Position numbers and translations under genes: made by a program. 64,000 nt of DNA. Source: Burkholderia paludis. GTDB taxonomy: Bacteria > Pseudomonadota > Gammaproteobacteria > Burkholderiales > Burkholderiaceae. Every line of letters begins with the position of its first letter. Position 1 is the first letter of the stretch. Positions 34,790 through 43,708 of the stretch are shown piece after piece. The notes under the pieces were generated by a model, which had not been told where the DNA came from, did not search any database, and worked only from the letters and a program-made list of their open reading frames with translations. The DNA lies in NCBI RefSeq assembly GCF_000732615.1, contig NZ_JPGL01000029.1, positions 46,728 through 110,727 of the forward strand, read 5' to 3'.

Positions 34790-36297
34790 CTGCTCCCTCC
34801 GTCCGACGCAAAGCCCTTCCACAGCCATTCAGGCAGCCACAGCACCAGCAGGCCGATCAGCACGAAGACGGAGCGGCCGCTGAACGAGAACAGCGCGCCC
34901 ATGTTCAGGATCACGAGCAACGCGCTGAACACGAGCGGCAGCGGCGCGAAACTGTGCGGGCCCTTCCGGCCGAACAGGCCCGTCGACGCGGCGGCGCCGG
35001 TCGCCGCCGCGGCCGTCGCGAGCGCCGGCGTGCCGAAGCGTTCGGCGAGCGTGCCGGCCGACAGCGGCCGTGCGCGCGACCAGACGATCTCCGCGTCGCT
35101 GCGCTCGCGCGTCAGCTTGTCCTTCTGCCAGCCGTAGTCGACGATCTGCGTGCGATCGCCGACCTGCACGCGCCAGTTGAACGCGCCGACCACGTACACG
35201 ACCTCCGAGTCGTATGCCTCGCGCTGCCGGTAGGTCTTGCCGCCGTCGGTCACGTCGGCCTCGCCGCCGATCGTCGGCCATGCGTCGAGCACCTGCACGC
35301 GCTCCCAGCGCCCTTCGCTCTGCACGAGCCACAGTAAGCCGCGCTTCGGGTTCAGCAACAGGTATTCGTCCCACGTCTCGGCATCGCCCGGCACGCGGCA
35401 GCGCATCATGCCGATCACCGTGTACTTCACGCCGTCGAACGCGCCGGTCGCACCGAGCGCCAGCGCGCCCTTCACCGCATCGAGCCTGCGCTGCGCGGCG
35501 AACACCGTCTGCTGTTCGGCCGTGCACTGCACGCCCGCATGGCAACTGCCGCACACGACGTAGTCGGCCAGGTTCGGCGCATACGACAGCGGCGCACCGC
35601 AGCTCGGGCATGCGAACGGCACCATCTCCGCGCCGCGCTTCTCGCGCGTATCGGCGTCGGTATCGCGCAGCCCCGTGAAGGCGAGCGCGTCGAAAGCCAG
35701 CGCCTCGCCCGAATAGACGACCGGGCTCCCGCCGTTCGCGTCCGCGTCGGAATAGTCGTAGGTCGCAAATGCGCTGCCGGTCCGCAGATCGACGACCCGC
35801 GCCTCCCAGCCGGCATCGACGCGGAACGGCAGTTCGCCGTCGCCGCCCGTGCAGCGTGCGGTGCGGACGTCGGACACGAGAAACGCGCGGCCGCCGTGGT
35901 CGATCCGCATGCCCGGCTCCAGCGTGCCGAACGCCGGCCACGCGCCGCCGGACGTGTCGTCCGGCTCGCGCACCGTGACCGCGTACTGGCCCGACGCATC
36001 CGACAGCCAGCCGAACGCGCCGTCGTCGAACACGACATACCACTCGCTCCACGCGCCGGCGTCGTAGGTCATCTGGATGCGCCCGAGCACCGTGAACGTA
36101 CGCTTGCCGTAACGCCCGGCCGTGCCGATCTGGATCGGCGACGCATCGTCGAGCACTGCGGCCAGCTCGCCGATCCGCTCGACGTCGGTGCCGCGCTTGA
36201 GCAGCGTGCTGCGGCAGAACGCACAGACGGCCATCACGGCCGCCGCCGAGCGGAACTCGACCTGCGCGCCGCACTGGGGACACGAAGTACTGAACAT
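34786..36297 (-). CDS. DUF4178 protein with two DUF4178 domains and zinc ribbons
   Basis: 503 aa. Zinc-ribbon-like pairs CPQCGAQ/CAFC occur near the N-terminus, and CPSCGAP/CGSCHA in the middle, each preceding a DUF4178-like domain (first: GRIQMTYDAGAWSEWYVVFDDGAFGWLSD; second: KYTVIGMMRCRVPGDAETWDEYLLLNPKRGLLWL). Two hydrophobic segments near the C-terminus (PLPLVFSALLVILNMGALF and GRSVFVLIGLLVLWLPEWLW) anchor it in the membrane. It sits between SPFH and the small Gly/Ser gene, so it is probably part of one membrane complex. Confidence 0.8.
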   Translation of the reverse strand: MFSTSCPQCGAQVEFRSAAAVMAVCAFCRSTLLKRGTDVERIGELAAVLDDASPIQIGTAGRYGKRTFTVLGRIQMTYDAGAWSEWYVVFDDGAFGWLSDASGQYAVTVREPDDTSGGAWPAFGTLEPGMRIDHGGRAFLVSDVRTARCTGGDGELPFRVDAGWEARVVDLRTGSAFATYDYSDADANGGSPVVYSGEALAFDALAFTGLRDTDADTREKRGAEMVPFACPSCGAPLSYAPNLADYVVCGSCHAGVQCTAEQQTVFAAQRRLDAVKGALALGATGAFDGVKYTVIGMMRCRVPGDAETWDEYLLLNPKRGLLWLVQSEGRWERVQVLDAWPTIGGEADVTDGGKTYRQREAYDSEVVYVVGAFNWRVQVGDRTQIVDYGWQKDKLTRERSDAEIVWSRARPLSAGTLAERFGTPALATAAAATGAAASTGLFGRKGPHSFAPLPLVFSALLVILNMGALFSFSGRSVFVLIGLLVLWLPEWLWKGFASDGGSR

Positions 36298-36306
36298 GCG
36301 CGACGC

Positions 36307-37341
36307 TTACCGGGTGAGCTTGGCGAGGATCTCGGCCTTCGCGCGCGAATATTCGTCTTCGGTCACGAGCCCCTTGTCGAACAGCGCCTTCAACTGCTCG
36401 AGCCGCTGCACGTAGTCGGTGCCGTCGGCCGGCGCGGCGGGCTGCGCGGCGGGCGCGGGCTGGGCCGCCGGCGCCGGTTGCGCGGCGCCCGCGATCTGGC
36501 CGGCCATCGCCTGCCCGATCGCCGCGCCCGCGGCGAGCCCCGCGCCGACGCCCGCGAGGCCGCCCGGATTCTGCGCGGCGAGCGGAATCGCCTGCGCGGT
36601 CTGGTACTGCGTGGCCCGTGCAAGATCGCCGGCCATCCCCGCGCCGATCCGCAGGTCGAGCGCCTTCTGCAGCTCCGCCGGCAGCGACACGCTCTCGACC
36701 GCGAACGCGTCGAGCGCGAGGCCGTAGCGCGTGAACACCGGCGCCAGCGCCTCGGCGATGCGCTGCGACAGCAGCGACTGGTTCGCGGCCATGTCGACGA
36801 ACGGCACGTCGGACGAGCCGAACGTCGTGCTCATCGCGGTGACGACCAGGTTGCGCAGTTGCTGTTCGAGATCGTCGACCGTGTACTGCGCGCGCGTGCC
36901 GCTGACCTCGCGATGAAACGCGCCCGCGTCGACGATCCGGTACGAGTAGATGCCGAACGCGCGCAGCTGCACGATGCCGAACTCGCGGTCGCGGATCGTC
37001 ACCGGCTGCGCGGTGCCCCAGCGCCGGCCGAGCTGCAGCCGCGTGCTGAAGAAATAGACGTCCGACTTGAAAGGCGACTGAAAGAGTTTGTCCCAGTTCT
37101 TCAGGTAGGTGAGCACCGGCAGCGTCTGCGTTTCCAGCGTGAACAGCCCCGGCTGGAAGATGTCGGCGACCTTGCCCTCGTTGACGAAGATCGCGACCTG
37201 CGTCTCGCGCACGGTCAGCTTGGCGCCGTAGCGGATTTCCTGGTCTTCCATCGGATAGCGCCAGGCCAGCACGCCGTCGGTGTCTTCCGTCCATTGCAGG
37301 ACGTCGACGAACTGCTTGCGGATAAACGATCCCAGACTCAT
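36307..37341 (-). CDS. SPFH/band-7 domain protein with C-terminal SHOCT
   Basis: 344 aa. SPFH-like core (GKVADIFQPGLFTLETQTLPVLTYLKNW ... LRAFGIYSYRIVDAGAFHREVSG ... LEQQLRNLVVTAMSTTFG), of the virion-core/YdjI-like branch. An Ala/Pro/Gln-rich linker (about 270-305) and a SHOCT motif (YVQRLEQLKALFDKGLVTEDEYSRAKAEILAKL) follow. These assemble membrane platforms. It is 9 nt before the DUF4178 gene and 27 nt after the DUF350 gene. Confidence 0.85.
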   Translation of the reverse strand: MSLGSFIRKQFVDVLQWTEDTDGVLAWRYPMEDQEIRYGAKLTVRETQVAIFVNEGKVADIFQPGLFTLETQTLPVLTYLKNWDKLFQSPFKSDVYFFSTRLQLGRRWGTAQPVTIRDREFGIVQLRAFGIYSYRIVDAGAFHREVSGTRAQYTVDDLEQQLRNLVVTAMSTTFGSSDVPFVDMAANQSLLSQRIAEALAPVFTRYGLALDAFAVESVSLPAELQKALDLRIGAGMAGDLARATQYQTAQAIPLAAQNPGGLAGVGAGLAAGAAIGQAMAGQIAGAAQPAPAAQPAPAAQPAAPADGTDYVQRLEQLKALFDKGLVTEDEYSRAKAEILAKLTR

Positions 37342-37368
37342 GTCGGTCTCCTCGAAGCGCGTGGCGCG

Positions 37369-37755
37369 TCAGGTCAGGCAGGCGGCATTGATGATGCCGA
37401 CGACAAGCGACGCGGTGCCCATCAGGCCGCCCATCGCCACGTTGCGATCCTCGATCGCGTGATTCATGCCCGGCATCAGGCGGGTCAGCGCCGCATACGT
37501 GATCAGCTGCACGGCCATCGCGCCGACGGCCCAGATCACGACCTCGCCGAGCGTCGAGTTGTGCGCGATGCTGGACGCGAGCGTCAGGCAGAAGCCGATC
37601 AGCGCGCCGCCGAACGACAGCGTCGCGGCCGTGTTGCCGTCGCGGATCAGCGCCAGCTCGTCGAACGGCGTGACCTTCAGGTACACTGCCGCGAACACGA
37701 GAAGCAGCACGAACGCCGACAGTAAATGAACCGCATAAAGATAGGCACTATTCAT
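37369..37755 (-). CDS. DUF350 membrane protein
   Basis: 128 aa with four hydrophobic segments (AYLYAVHLLSAFVLLLVFAAVYL; TLSFGGALIGFCLTLASSI; LGEVVIWAVGAMAVQLITYAAL; VAMGGLMGTASLVVGIINAA). The DUF350 family occurs in envelope-stress gene neighbourhoods. First gene of the leftward operon in the divergent module. Start set at MNSAYLY (37755). Confidence 0.8.
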   Translation of the reverse strand: MNSAYLYAVHLLSAFVLLLVFAAVYLKVTPFDELALIRDGNTAATLSFGGALIGFCLTLASSIAHNSTLGEVVIWAVGAMAVQLITYAALTRLMPGMNHAIEDRNVAMGGLMGTASLVVGIINAACLT

Positions 37756-37876
37756 TCTTTCCCTCGGGTTTTTTGCTCGGTTCGCCGCCCCGCCGCCGGC
37801 CGGCCCGCACCGGGCCCACGGACAAAATTCCGCGCCAGTATATCCACATTGCCGAGCACCGCACAACGGACCCGCC

Positions 37877-39391
37877 ATGCTGCATAGGCGCGCGCTCGTC
37901 CTGTCGATTCTCGTGCTCGCGTCGTGCGGGCTCGGCTACGAACTGATCAGCAGCGCGCTGTCGAGCTACCTGCTCGGCGATTCGATCCTGCAGTTCTCGT
38001 CGGTGATCGGCTGCTACCTGTTCGCGATGGGGATCGGCTCGTGGCTCGCGAAGTTCGTCGAGGACGACGACGTGCTCGACCGCTTCGTCGACATCGAGCT
38101 GCTCGTCGGGCTGCTCGGCGGCGTATCGGCCGCGCTGCTGTTCGCGGTGTTCGCGTGGCTCGCCGCGCCGTTCCGCGCGGCGCTCTATGCGCTCGTGCTG
38201 GCGCTCGGCATGCTGATCGGGATGGAGATCCCGCTCGTGATGCGCGCGTTCCAGCAGCGGCGCCAGGCCTTCCGCCACACCGTCAGCGAAGTGCTGACCT
38301 TCGACTATCTCGGCTCGCTCGCCGTGTCGCTGATCTTCCCGCTGGTGCTCGCGCCGCGGCTCGGCCTGCTGCGCACCAGCTTCCTGTTCGGCCTCCTGAA
38401 CGCCTTTGTCGCCCTGTGGACGACCCACCTGTTCCGCGACGAGATCCGCAACGTGCGCGGCAAGCTGATGCGCGCGTCGCTCGTGATCGGGCTGCTGGTC
38501 GCCGGCTTCGCGCTCTCCGACCGCATCACGCACTGGGCCGAGCACGGCGTGTACGGCGACGAGACGATCTATTCCGAAACGACGCCGTACCAGCGCATCG
38601 TGCTCACGCAGTGGCACGACGACATGCGGCTGTACCTGAACGGCAACCTGCAGTTCTCGACGCGCGACGAGCACCGCTACCACGAGGCGCTGATCCATCC
38701 GACGATCGAGGCGCTGCCGTGGGCGCGGCGCGTGCTCGTGCTCGGCGGCGGCGACGGTCTCGCGGTGCGCGAGCTGCTCAAGCACCGCAACCTCGAGCAG
38801 ATCACGCTCGTCGATCTCGATCCCGCGATGACGAAGCTGTTCTCGACGTCCGCGCCGCTCGTCAGGCTGAACCAGGGCTCGCTGAAGGACCCGCGCGTGC
38901 ACGTGATCAACGACGACGCGGTGCGCTGGCTCGAATCGAACGCCGACGTGTACGACGCGATCGTCGTCGACTTCCCCGATCCGACCAACTTCGGGCTCGG
39001 CCGGCTGTATTCGGTACCCGTGTTCCGGCTGCTCGCACGCCACCTGTCGGAGAACGGCTATGCGGTGATCCAGTCGACGTCGCCGTATTTCGCGCCGCAC
39101 GCGTACTGGACCATCATTGCGACGCTGCACGAAGCCGGGCTCAACACCTGGCCGTACCACTGCTACGTGCCGTCGTTCGGCGACTGGGGCTTCGTGATCG
39201 CCGGCAAGCGCCGCGATTTCACGATCCCGACGCACTACTCGGTGCCGACGCGCTGGCTCGACGCGCAGACGGCCGTCGAGATGTTCCACTTCCCGGCCGA
39301 CATGCCGGCGCTGCCGATGTCGCCGAACGAACTCAACGACCAGCCGCTCGTGCGCCGTTTCGACGACGACTGGAAACACGTGCTGCGCTGA
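37877..39391 (+). CDS. Membrane-anchored spermidine-synthase-like aminopropyltransferase
   Basis: 504 aa. The N-terminal ~215 residues contain six or seven hydrophobic segments; the C-terminal part is a SpeE-like methyltransferase-fold domain. It has YHEALIHPTIEALP, the AdoMet-binding VLGGGDGLAVRELL (GGGDG at 290-294), TLVDLDPAM, and the catalytic Asp in VVDFPDPTNF (D365). It could use decarboxylated AdoMet from the divergent SpeH to aminopropylate a polyamine or membrane substrate. It overlaps the start of the FAD oxidoreductase gene by one base (TGATG). Confidence 0.85.
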   Translation: MLHRRALVLSILVLASCGLGYELISSALSSYLLGDSILQFSSVIGCYLFAMGIGSWLAKFVEDDDVLDRFVDIELLVGLLGGVSAALLFAVFAWLAAPFRAALYALVLALGMLIGMEIPLVMRAFQQRRQAFRHTVSEVLTFDYLGSLAVSLIFPLVLAPRLGLLRTSFLFGLLNAFVALWTTHLFRDEIRNVRGKLMRASLVIGLLVAGFALSDRITHWAEHGVYGDETIYSETTPYQRIVLTQWHDDMRLYLNGNLQFSTRDEHRYHEALIHPTIEALPWARRVLVLGGGDGLAVRELLKHRNLEQITLVDLDPAMTKLFSTSAPLVRLNQGSLKDPRVHVINDDAVRWLESNADVYDAIVVDFPDPTNFGLGRLYSVPVFRLLARHLSENGYAVIQSTSPYFAPHAYWTIIATLHEAGLNTWPYHCYVPSFGDWGFVIAGKRRDFTIPTHYSVPTRWLDAQTAVEMFHFPADMPALPMSPNELNDQPLVRRFDDDWKHVLR

Positions 39392-41010
39392 TGGACCGCC
39401 GCACCTTCCTGGTCGCATCGGCGGCCGCGTCGCTCGCCGCGTGCGGGCGCACCGGCTGGATCGAAACGACGCCGCGCGTCGACTACCCCGGCATGCGGGA
39501 AGGCCACGCGCTGCGCGACCATGCCGCGCTGCCGCCGCCGTCCGGCACGCTCGAGACGGATGTCGCGATCCTCGGCGCGGGAGCGGCCGGGCTGTCGTGC
39601 GCCTGGCAGCTCGCGCGCGCGGGCCACACGCGCTTCACCGTGCTCGCGGGCCCCGAATTCGGCGGCAATGCGGCCGGCGGCCGCTTCGGCGATCTCGGCT
39701 ATCCGAAAGGCGCGCACTACCTGCCGCTGCCGTCGCTCGAATCCGCGCATCTGCGCGACATGCTCGCCGATCTCGGCGTGATCGAATCGGCCCCGTTCTC
39801 CGCGCGCCCCGTGTTCGACGAGCGCGTGCTCGTCCATGCGCCCGACGAACGGCTCTTCATCGCCGGGCAGTGGCAGGACGGCATCGTGCCGACGGCCGGC
39901 CTCGGGGCCGACGCGCTCGCGCAGCAGGCGCGCTTCTTCGCGTACACGGACGGGCTGCGCACCGCGCGCGGCGCGGACGGCCGCAAGGTGTTCTGCATCC
40001 CGATCGCGGAATCGTCGCGCGACCCGCGCTGGCGCGCGCTCGACCGGCGCTCGTTCCGGCAGTGGCTGCTCGACGAGGGCTACACCGCGCAGGCGCTGCA
40101 CTGGTATCTGAACTACTGCTGCCGCGACGACTACGGCGCCGGCTACGAGCGCGTGTCGGCCTGGGCCGGCCTGCACTATTTCTCGTCGCGCGGCGGCCAC
40201 GCGGGCGACGCGGGCGACGGCGCGGTGCTCACCTGGCCCGACGGGCTGCACACGATGGTGACGAAGCTGTGCGATTCGATCGGCGCGCGCACCGGCTCGA
40301 ACGCGTGGTCGCGCGACGGCTTCGCGGTGCGCGCCACCGAACGCGCGGGCGGCGTCGACGTACTGTGCGCGCGCCTCGGCGACGACGGCGCGCTGTCGAC
40401 GTTCACGCTGAAGGCGCGGCGCGTCGTCTGCGCGATGCCGCTGTTCGTCGCGGCGCGCGTGTTTCCGCAGCTTTCCGCCTACGGCTTCGATCCCGCGCGC
40501 GACCTGCCGCCGCGCGCGCCATGGCTCGTGTCGAACTTCCTGCTCGACGGCATGCCGGCCGAGGAGGCCGGCGTGCCGCTCGCGTGGGACAACGTCGTCT
40601 ACGACGGCGCGGGGCTCGGCTACGTCGTCTCGACCCACCAGTTGATCCGGATGTCGCCGCCGACGCGCTCGGTGTTCTCCGCCTACCAGGCGCTGAGCAC
40701 CCGCTCGCCCGACGACACGCGGCGCTGGCTCGCGCAGGCGAAGCCCGACGCGCTGCGCGAGCAGGCGGCGATCGACCTGCAGGCCGTCTACGGGCGCGAA
40801 CTGTGGAAGCATGCGACGGCGCTCGAGATCACCGTGCGCGGCCACGCGATGGCGACGCCCGACGTCGGCTTCCTGAGCCGGCCGGGGCTGCTCGCGCTGC
40901 GCGACGCCGACGGCCCGGTCGTGTTCGCGCATGCGGACCTGTCCGGGTTGTCGCTGTTCGAGGAAGCGTCGTACTGGGGCATGCTCGCGGCCCGGCGCGT
41001 GCTGGCCTGA
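39391..41010 (+). CDS. FAD-dependent oxidoreductase (amine-oxidase/desaturase-like) in the polyamine module
   Basis: 539 aa. A Tat- or Sec-like N-terminus (MDRRTFLVASAAASLAACGR, with a possible lipobox LAAC) precedes an FAD Rossmann motif DVAILGAGAAGLSCAWQLARAG. The substrate region contains WYLNYCCRDDYGAGYERVSAWAGLHYFSSRGG; the C-terminal FAD contact is FAHADLSGLSLFEEASYWG. It is coupled to the spermidine-synthase-like gene. A polyamine-type amine substrate would fit the neighbours, but this is inference. Confidence 0.75.
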   Translation: MDRRTFLVASAAASLAACGRTGWIETTPRVDYPGMREGHALRDHAALPPPSGTLETDVAILGAGAAGLSCAWQLARAGHTRFTVLAGPEFGGNAAGGRFGDLGYPKGAHYLPLPSLESAHLRDMLADLGVIESAPFSARPVFDERVLVHAPDERLFIAGQWQDGIVPTAGLGADALAQQARFFAYTDGLRTARGADGRKVFCIPIAESSRDPRWRALDRRSFRQWLLDEGYTAQALHWYLNYCCRDDYGAGYERVSAWAGLHYFSSRGGHAGDAGDGAVLTWPDGLHTMVTKLCDSIGARTGSNAWSRDGFAVRATERAGGVDVLCARLGDDGALSTFTLKARRVVCAMPLFVAARVFPQLSAYGFDPARDLPPRAPWLVSNFLLDGMPAEEAGVPLAWDNVVYDGAGLGYVVSTHQLIRMSPPTRSVFSAYQALSTRSPDDTRRWLAQAKPDALREQAAIDLQAVYGRELWKHATALEITVRGHAMATPDVGFLSRPGLLALRDADGPVVFAHADLSGLSLFEEASYWGMLAARRVLA

Positions 41011-41133
41011 CGGTCGACATCCGTCATGGCGGCGACGCCGCCACCCGCTATAATCGCGCGACATTCCGACTGCATCGAGCAGGCCGACGGAGCCGCACCG
41101 CCAGACGCGCCGTAGCCCTCCTCGACAACAACA

Positions 41134-41892
41134 ATGACGAACCGAACCTTCCGACGCCTTCGCCCGTTCGCGCGCGCCGCCGTGCGCGCGCTCGCATGCG
41201 CCCCGCTGCTCGGCGCCCCGCCGGCGCTGCATGCGGCCGACGTCGCCGCCGACGCCGCGCCCGCCTCCGGGCGCTACATCGTCGTCGACACCGGCCATAC
41301 GCCGGCTCACCCGGGCTCCACCGGCGCGAGCGGCCGCGTCGAATACCTGTACAACCTCGACCTGTCCGCGGCGGTCGCCGAACGGCTCGCCGCGCACGGC
41401 GACCGCGTGCTGCGCACGTCGGCCGACGGCCGCGAGATCGCGCTCGACCAGCGTTCGACGCAGGCGCCCGACGCGAACCTGTTCGTCTCGATCCATCACG
41501 ACTCGATGCAGCAGCAGTTCATCGACGCGGGCCGGCAGCGCGAATTCCGCGGCTTCGCGGTGTTCGTGTCGCAGCGCAATCCGCACTATGCGGAAAGCCT
41601 GCGTTGCGCGAAGGCGATCGCCGAGCGGCTGGTCGCGGCCGGCGAACGGCCGTCGCTGTATCACGCGCAGCCGATCCGCGGCGAGAACCGCCCGCTGCTC
41701 GACCCGCAACTCGGCATCCACCGCTTCGACGATCTCGTCGTGCTGCGCACCGCGCCGATTCCGGCCGTGCTCGTCGAGGCGGGCGTGATCGTCAATCCGG
41801 ACGAGGAAGCGCGGCTTGCGCGACGCGAGACGATTCAGCGCCTGTCCGCCGCGATCGCGGGCGGCATCGACGCGTGCACGACGCCGCAATAA
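41134..41892 (+). CDS. N-acetylmuramoyl-L-alanine amidase (Amidase_3)
   Basis: 252 aa. Signal peptide (residues ~1-35, ending ALHAAD), then the zinc amidase core: IVVDTGHTPAHPGSTGASGRVEY (Zn His and Glu), LFVSIHHDSM (second Zn His), and a late PAVLVEAGVIVNPDEE (catalytic Glu). It cleaves the peptide from peptidoglycan. No AMIN domain; shorter than AmiC. Preceded by TATAAT (41049-41054). It lies 123 nt after the polyamine module, suggesting an envelope connection. Confidence 0.85.
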   Translation: MTNRTFRRLRPFARAAVRALACAPLLGAPPALHAADVAADAAPASGRYIVVDTGHTPAHPGSTGASGRVEYLYNLDLSAAVAERLAAHGDRVLRTSADGREIALDQRSTQAPDANLFVSIHHDSMQQQFIDAGRQREFRGFAVFVSQRNPHYAESLRCAKAIAERLVAAGERPSLYHAQPIRGENRPLLDPQLGIHRFDDLVVLRTAPIPAVLVEAGVIVNPDEEARLARRETIQRLSAAIAGGIDACTTPQ

Positions 41893-41946
41893 GCGGCGGT
41901 ACCGCCCTTCGGGCCCATCGGTTTTCACCCAGTCAGGAGCATCGTC

Positions 41947-42336
41947 ATGAAAAACAAGAACCTGTTCGCATCCTGCGCGCTGCTCGCGCTCGCCATGCCG
42001 TTCGCCGCGCAGGCGGCCGGCTGTGCAAAACCGCACAGCGCGTTCGACCAGGTGTACTGCACCAGCAACCAGTTCTCGCAGTCCGACCGCGATCTGAACG
42101 ACGAGTACGGCCGCCTGCGCAAGCAACTGAGCGGCGACCAGCAGGCCACGCTGAAGGCCGGCCAGCTCGCGTGGCTGAAGCAACGCGATGCGCAATGCAG
42201 CGAGACGCGCAACACCAGCTACCTCGTGGACATCCAGTGCGCGACCGACATGACGCAGTCGCGGCTGTCGTTCCTGCGCGAGCGCGAGCGGGAATGCTCG
42301 AGCACCGGGTGCGTGGCGTCGAAGCTCGGCGAGTAA
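41947..42336 (+). CDS. LprI-family secreted protein (DUF1311)
   Basis: 129 aa. Signal peptide (NLFASCALLALAMPFAAQA), then a DUF1311/LprI domain: CAKPHSAFDQVYCTSNQFSQSDRDLNDEYGRLRKQLSG...GQLAWLKQRDAQCSE. Six conserved Cys suggest disulfides. Similar proteins act as lysozyme inhibitors. It is 54 nt after the amidase gene, so it may moderate peptidoglycan breakdown. Confidence 0.75.
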   Translation: MKNKNLFASCALLALAMPFAAQAAGCAKPHSAFDQVYCTSNQFSQSDRDLNDEYGRLRKQLSGDQQATLKAGQLAWLKQRDAQCSETRNTSYLVDIQCATDMTQSRLSFLRERERECSSTGCVASKLGE

Positions 42337-42421
42337 GGCAGCCGGGGCGTCGGGGCCCGGCGGGCACGGGGCGGCGCATCGTCCCTTGCCCGTCGGCCCC
42401 GGCGCCACGAAAGGATTGGCA

Positions 42422-43000
42422 ATGCGACACGAATTCTCCGAAGTCCTCAATGACCTGATCGACTATTTTCTGGTCGGCGATCTTCTGCTGCTGAAGCGCT
42501 TCAAGGCGCGCAACGGATTGCCTGACAACCTCGCGGCGGCGTTCACGACGGACGACAGCGGCGATCGCGCCGTGCTGGAAGGCGTCGTCATTCCGCTGGC
42601 CGGCATCGAGAACCACCCGTACACGATCGTCTTCACGCTGGACGGCGACACGCCCGAACTGCTGAAGACCGGAAGCCGCCTGCGGCACCGACGCGGCGGC
42701 TACGTGCTGCGCGTCGAACACCGTTCGGTCATGCTCTACACGTGGCGCATCCTGGAACGCTTCACCGACGCAACCGTCGACGCATTGCTCGCGCGCTACC
42801 GCGAACCGGGCCGGCCCGCGATCGAGGTCGACAACGGCTGGTACGACGTCGAGGTGCTCGGCGGGGAAGTGCCGCGCAACGGCGGGTTCGAGCCCGCGTT
42901 CGAGTTCGTGCTGACGAAAACCGACACACCGCAGGACGCGTCGCAGGTCGACATCGGATACCGCTTCGCGATCGACGACAGTCCGGACCCGGCACACTGA
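42422..43000 (+). CDS. Hypothetical cytoplasmic protein
   Basis: 192 aa, preceded by AAGGA. No signal peptide or membrane segment. Begins MRHEFSEVLNDLIDYFLVGD and contains GVVIPLAGIENHPYTIVFTLDGDTPELLKTG and a C-terminal EPAFEFVLTKTD. No family recognised. Its context is small stress-type genes. Confidence 0.5.
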   Translation: MRHEFSEVLNDLIDYFLVGDLLLLKRFKARNGLPDNLAAAFTTDDSGDRAVLEGVVIPLAGIENHPYTIVFTLDGDTPELLKTGSRLRHRRGGYVLRVEHRSVMLYTWRILERFTDATVDALLARYREPGRPAIEVDNGWYDVEVLGGEVPRNGGFEPAFEFVLTKTDTPQDASQVDIGYRFAIDDSPDPAH

Positions 43001-43050
43001 ATTCCGCGCGCGACAACGCGACGCGCGGCCACCGATCAGGCAGAGGAGAC

Positions 43051-43608
43051 ATGGCACCGAATACGACGACGATCGACATCCGCCTGGCCACGCCCGCCGA
43101 CGCGCCGGCGATTGCGGCCATTCACGTCGCCTCGTGGCAGGCAACCTATGCGGGCATCATGCCGGCCCCGTTCCTCTCCGGCCTGTCGGTCGAACGGCGC
43201 ACCGCCGCGTGGCGCGGCGCGCTCGACGCCGGGCGGCCGCGCGTCGCGCTCGCGTGCACGCAGGACGGGATAGCCGGCTGGATCGCGTACGGCCCGACGC
43301 GCGACGCCGACAAGGATCGCGGCTGGGGCGAGATCGAGGCGATCTATCTGCATCCCTCGCATTGCGGGCAAGGCATCGGCGCGGCGCTGGTCGACCATGC
43401 CTGCCGCTCGCTGCGCGACATGGGCCACGGCTGGGCGTCGCTCTGGGTGCTGGCGGAAAACCGGCGCGCGCGGGCATTCTACGAACGCGAAGGCTTCATC
43501 GCCGAAGACGACATCAAGACGTTCGAGATCGACGGGAGCCCTATCGAAGAGGTGCGCTATTGGCGCGCGCTACCGGGCGCGGCGCATGGCGAGGCGGCAA
43601 CATCTTGA
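43051..43608 (+). CDS. GNAT-family N-acetyltransferase
   Basis: 185 aa with a GAGGAGA ribosome-binding site. RimI-like features: DIRLATPADAPAIAAIHVASWQATYAGIMP, then IEAIYLHPSHCGQGIGAALVDHACRSLRDMGHGWASLWVLAENRRARAFYEREGF. Substrate unknown. Its neighbours are unknown proteins. Confidence 0.85.
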   Translation: MAPNTTTIDIRLATPADAPAIAAIHVASWQATYAGIMPAPFLSGLSVERRTAAWRGALDAGRPRVALACTQDGIAGWIAYGPTRDADKDRGWGEIEAIYLHPSHCGQGIGAALVDHACRSLRDMGHGWASLWVLAENRRARAFYEREGFIAEDDIKTFEIDGSPIEEVRYWRALPGAAHGEAATS

Positions 43609-43708
43609 GCCGGCCCGGCCCACCCCGTTTCGCTGGATTCCCGGGGCCGGGCGCTCCGCTTCGGCATCGGCGAGACCGAGCGCGGCATTTCCGCGCCCGA
43701 AGACGCCG

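Noticed and set aside
37924..39390. Plus-strand frame continuous with the FAD oxidoreductase
   Set aside because: Upstream of 39391 it is an Arg/Ala-rich shadow of the spermidine-synthase-like gene; the real start is the ATG overlapping that gene's stop.
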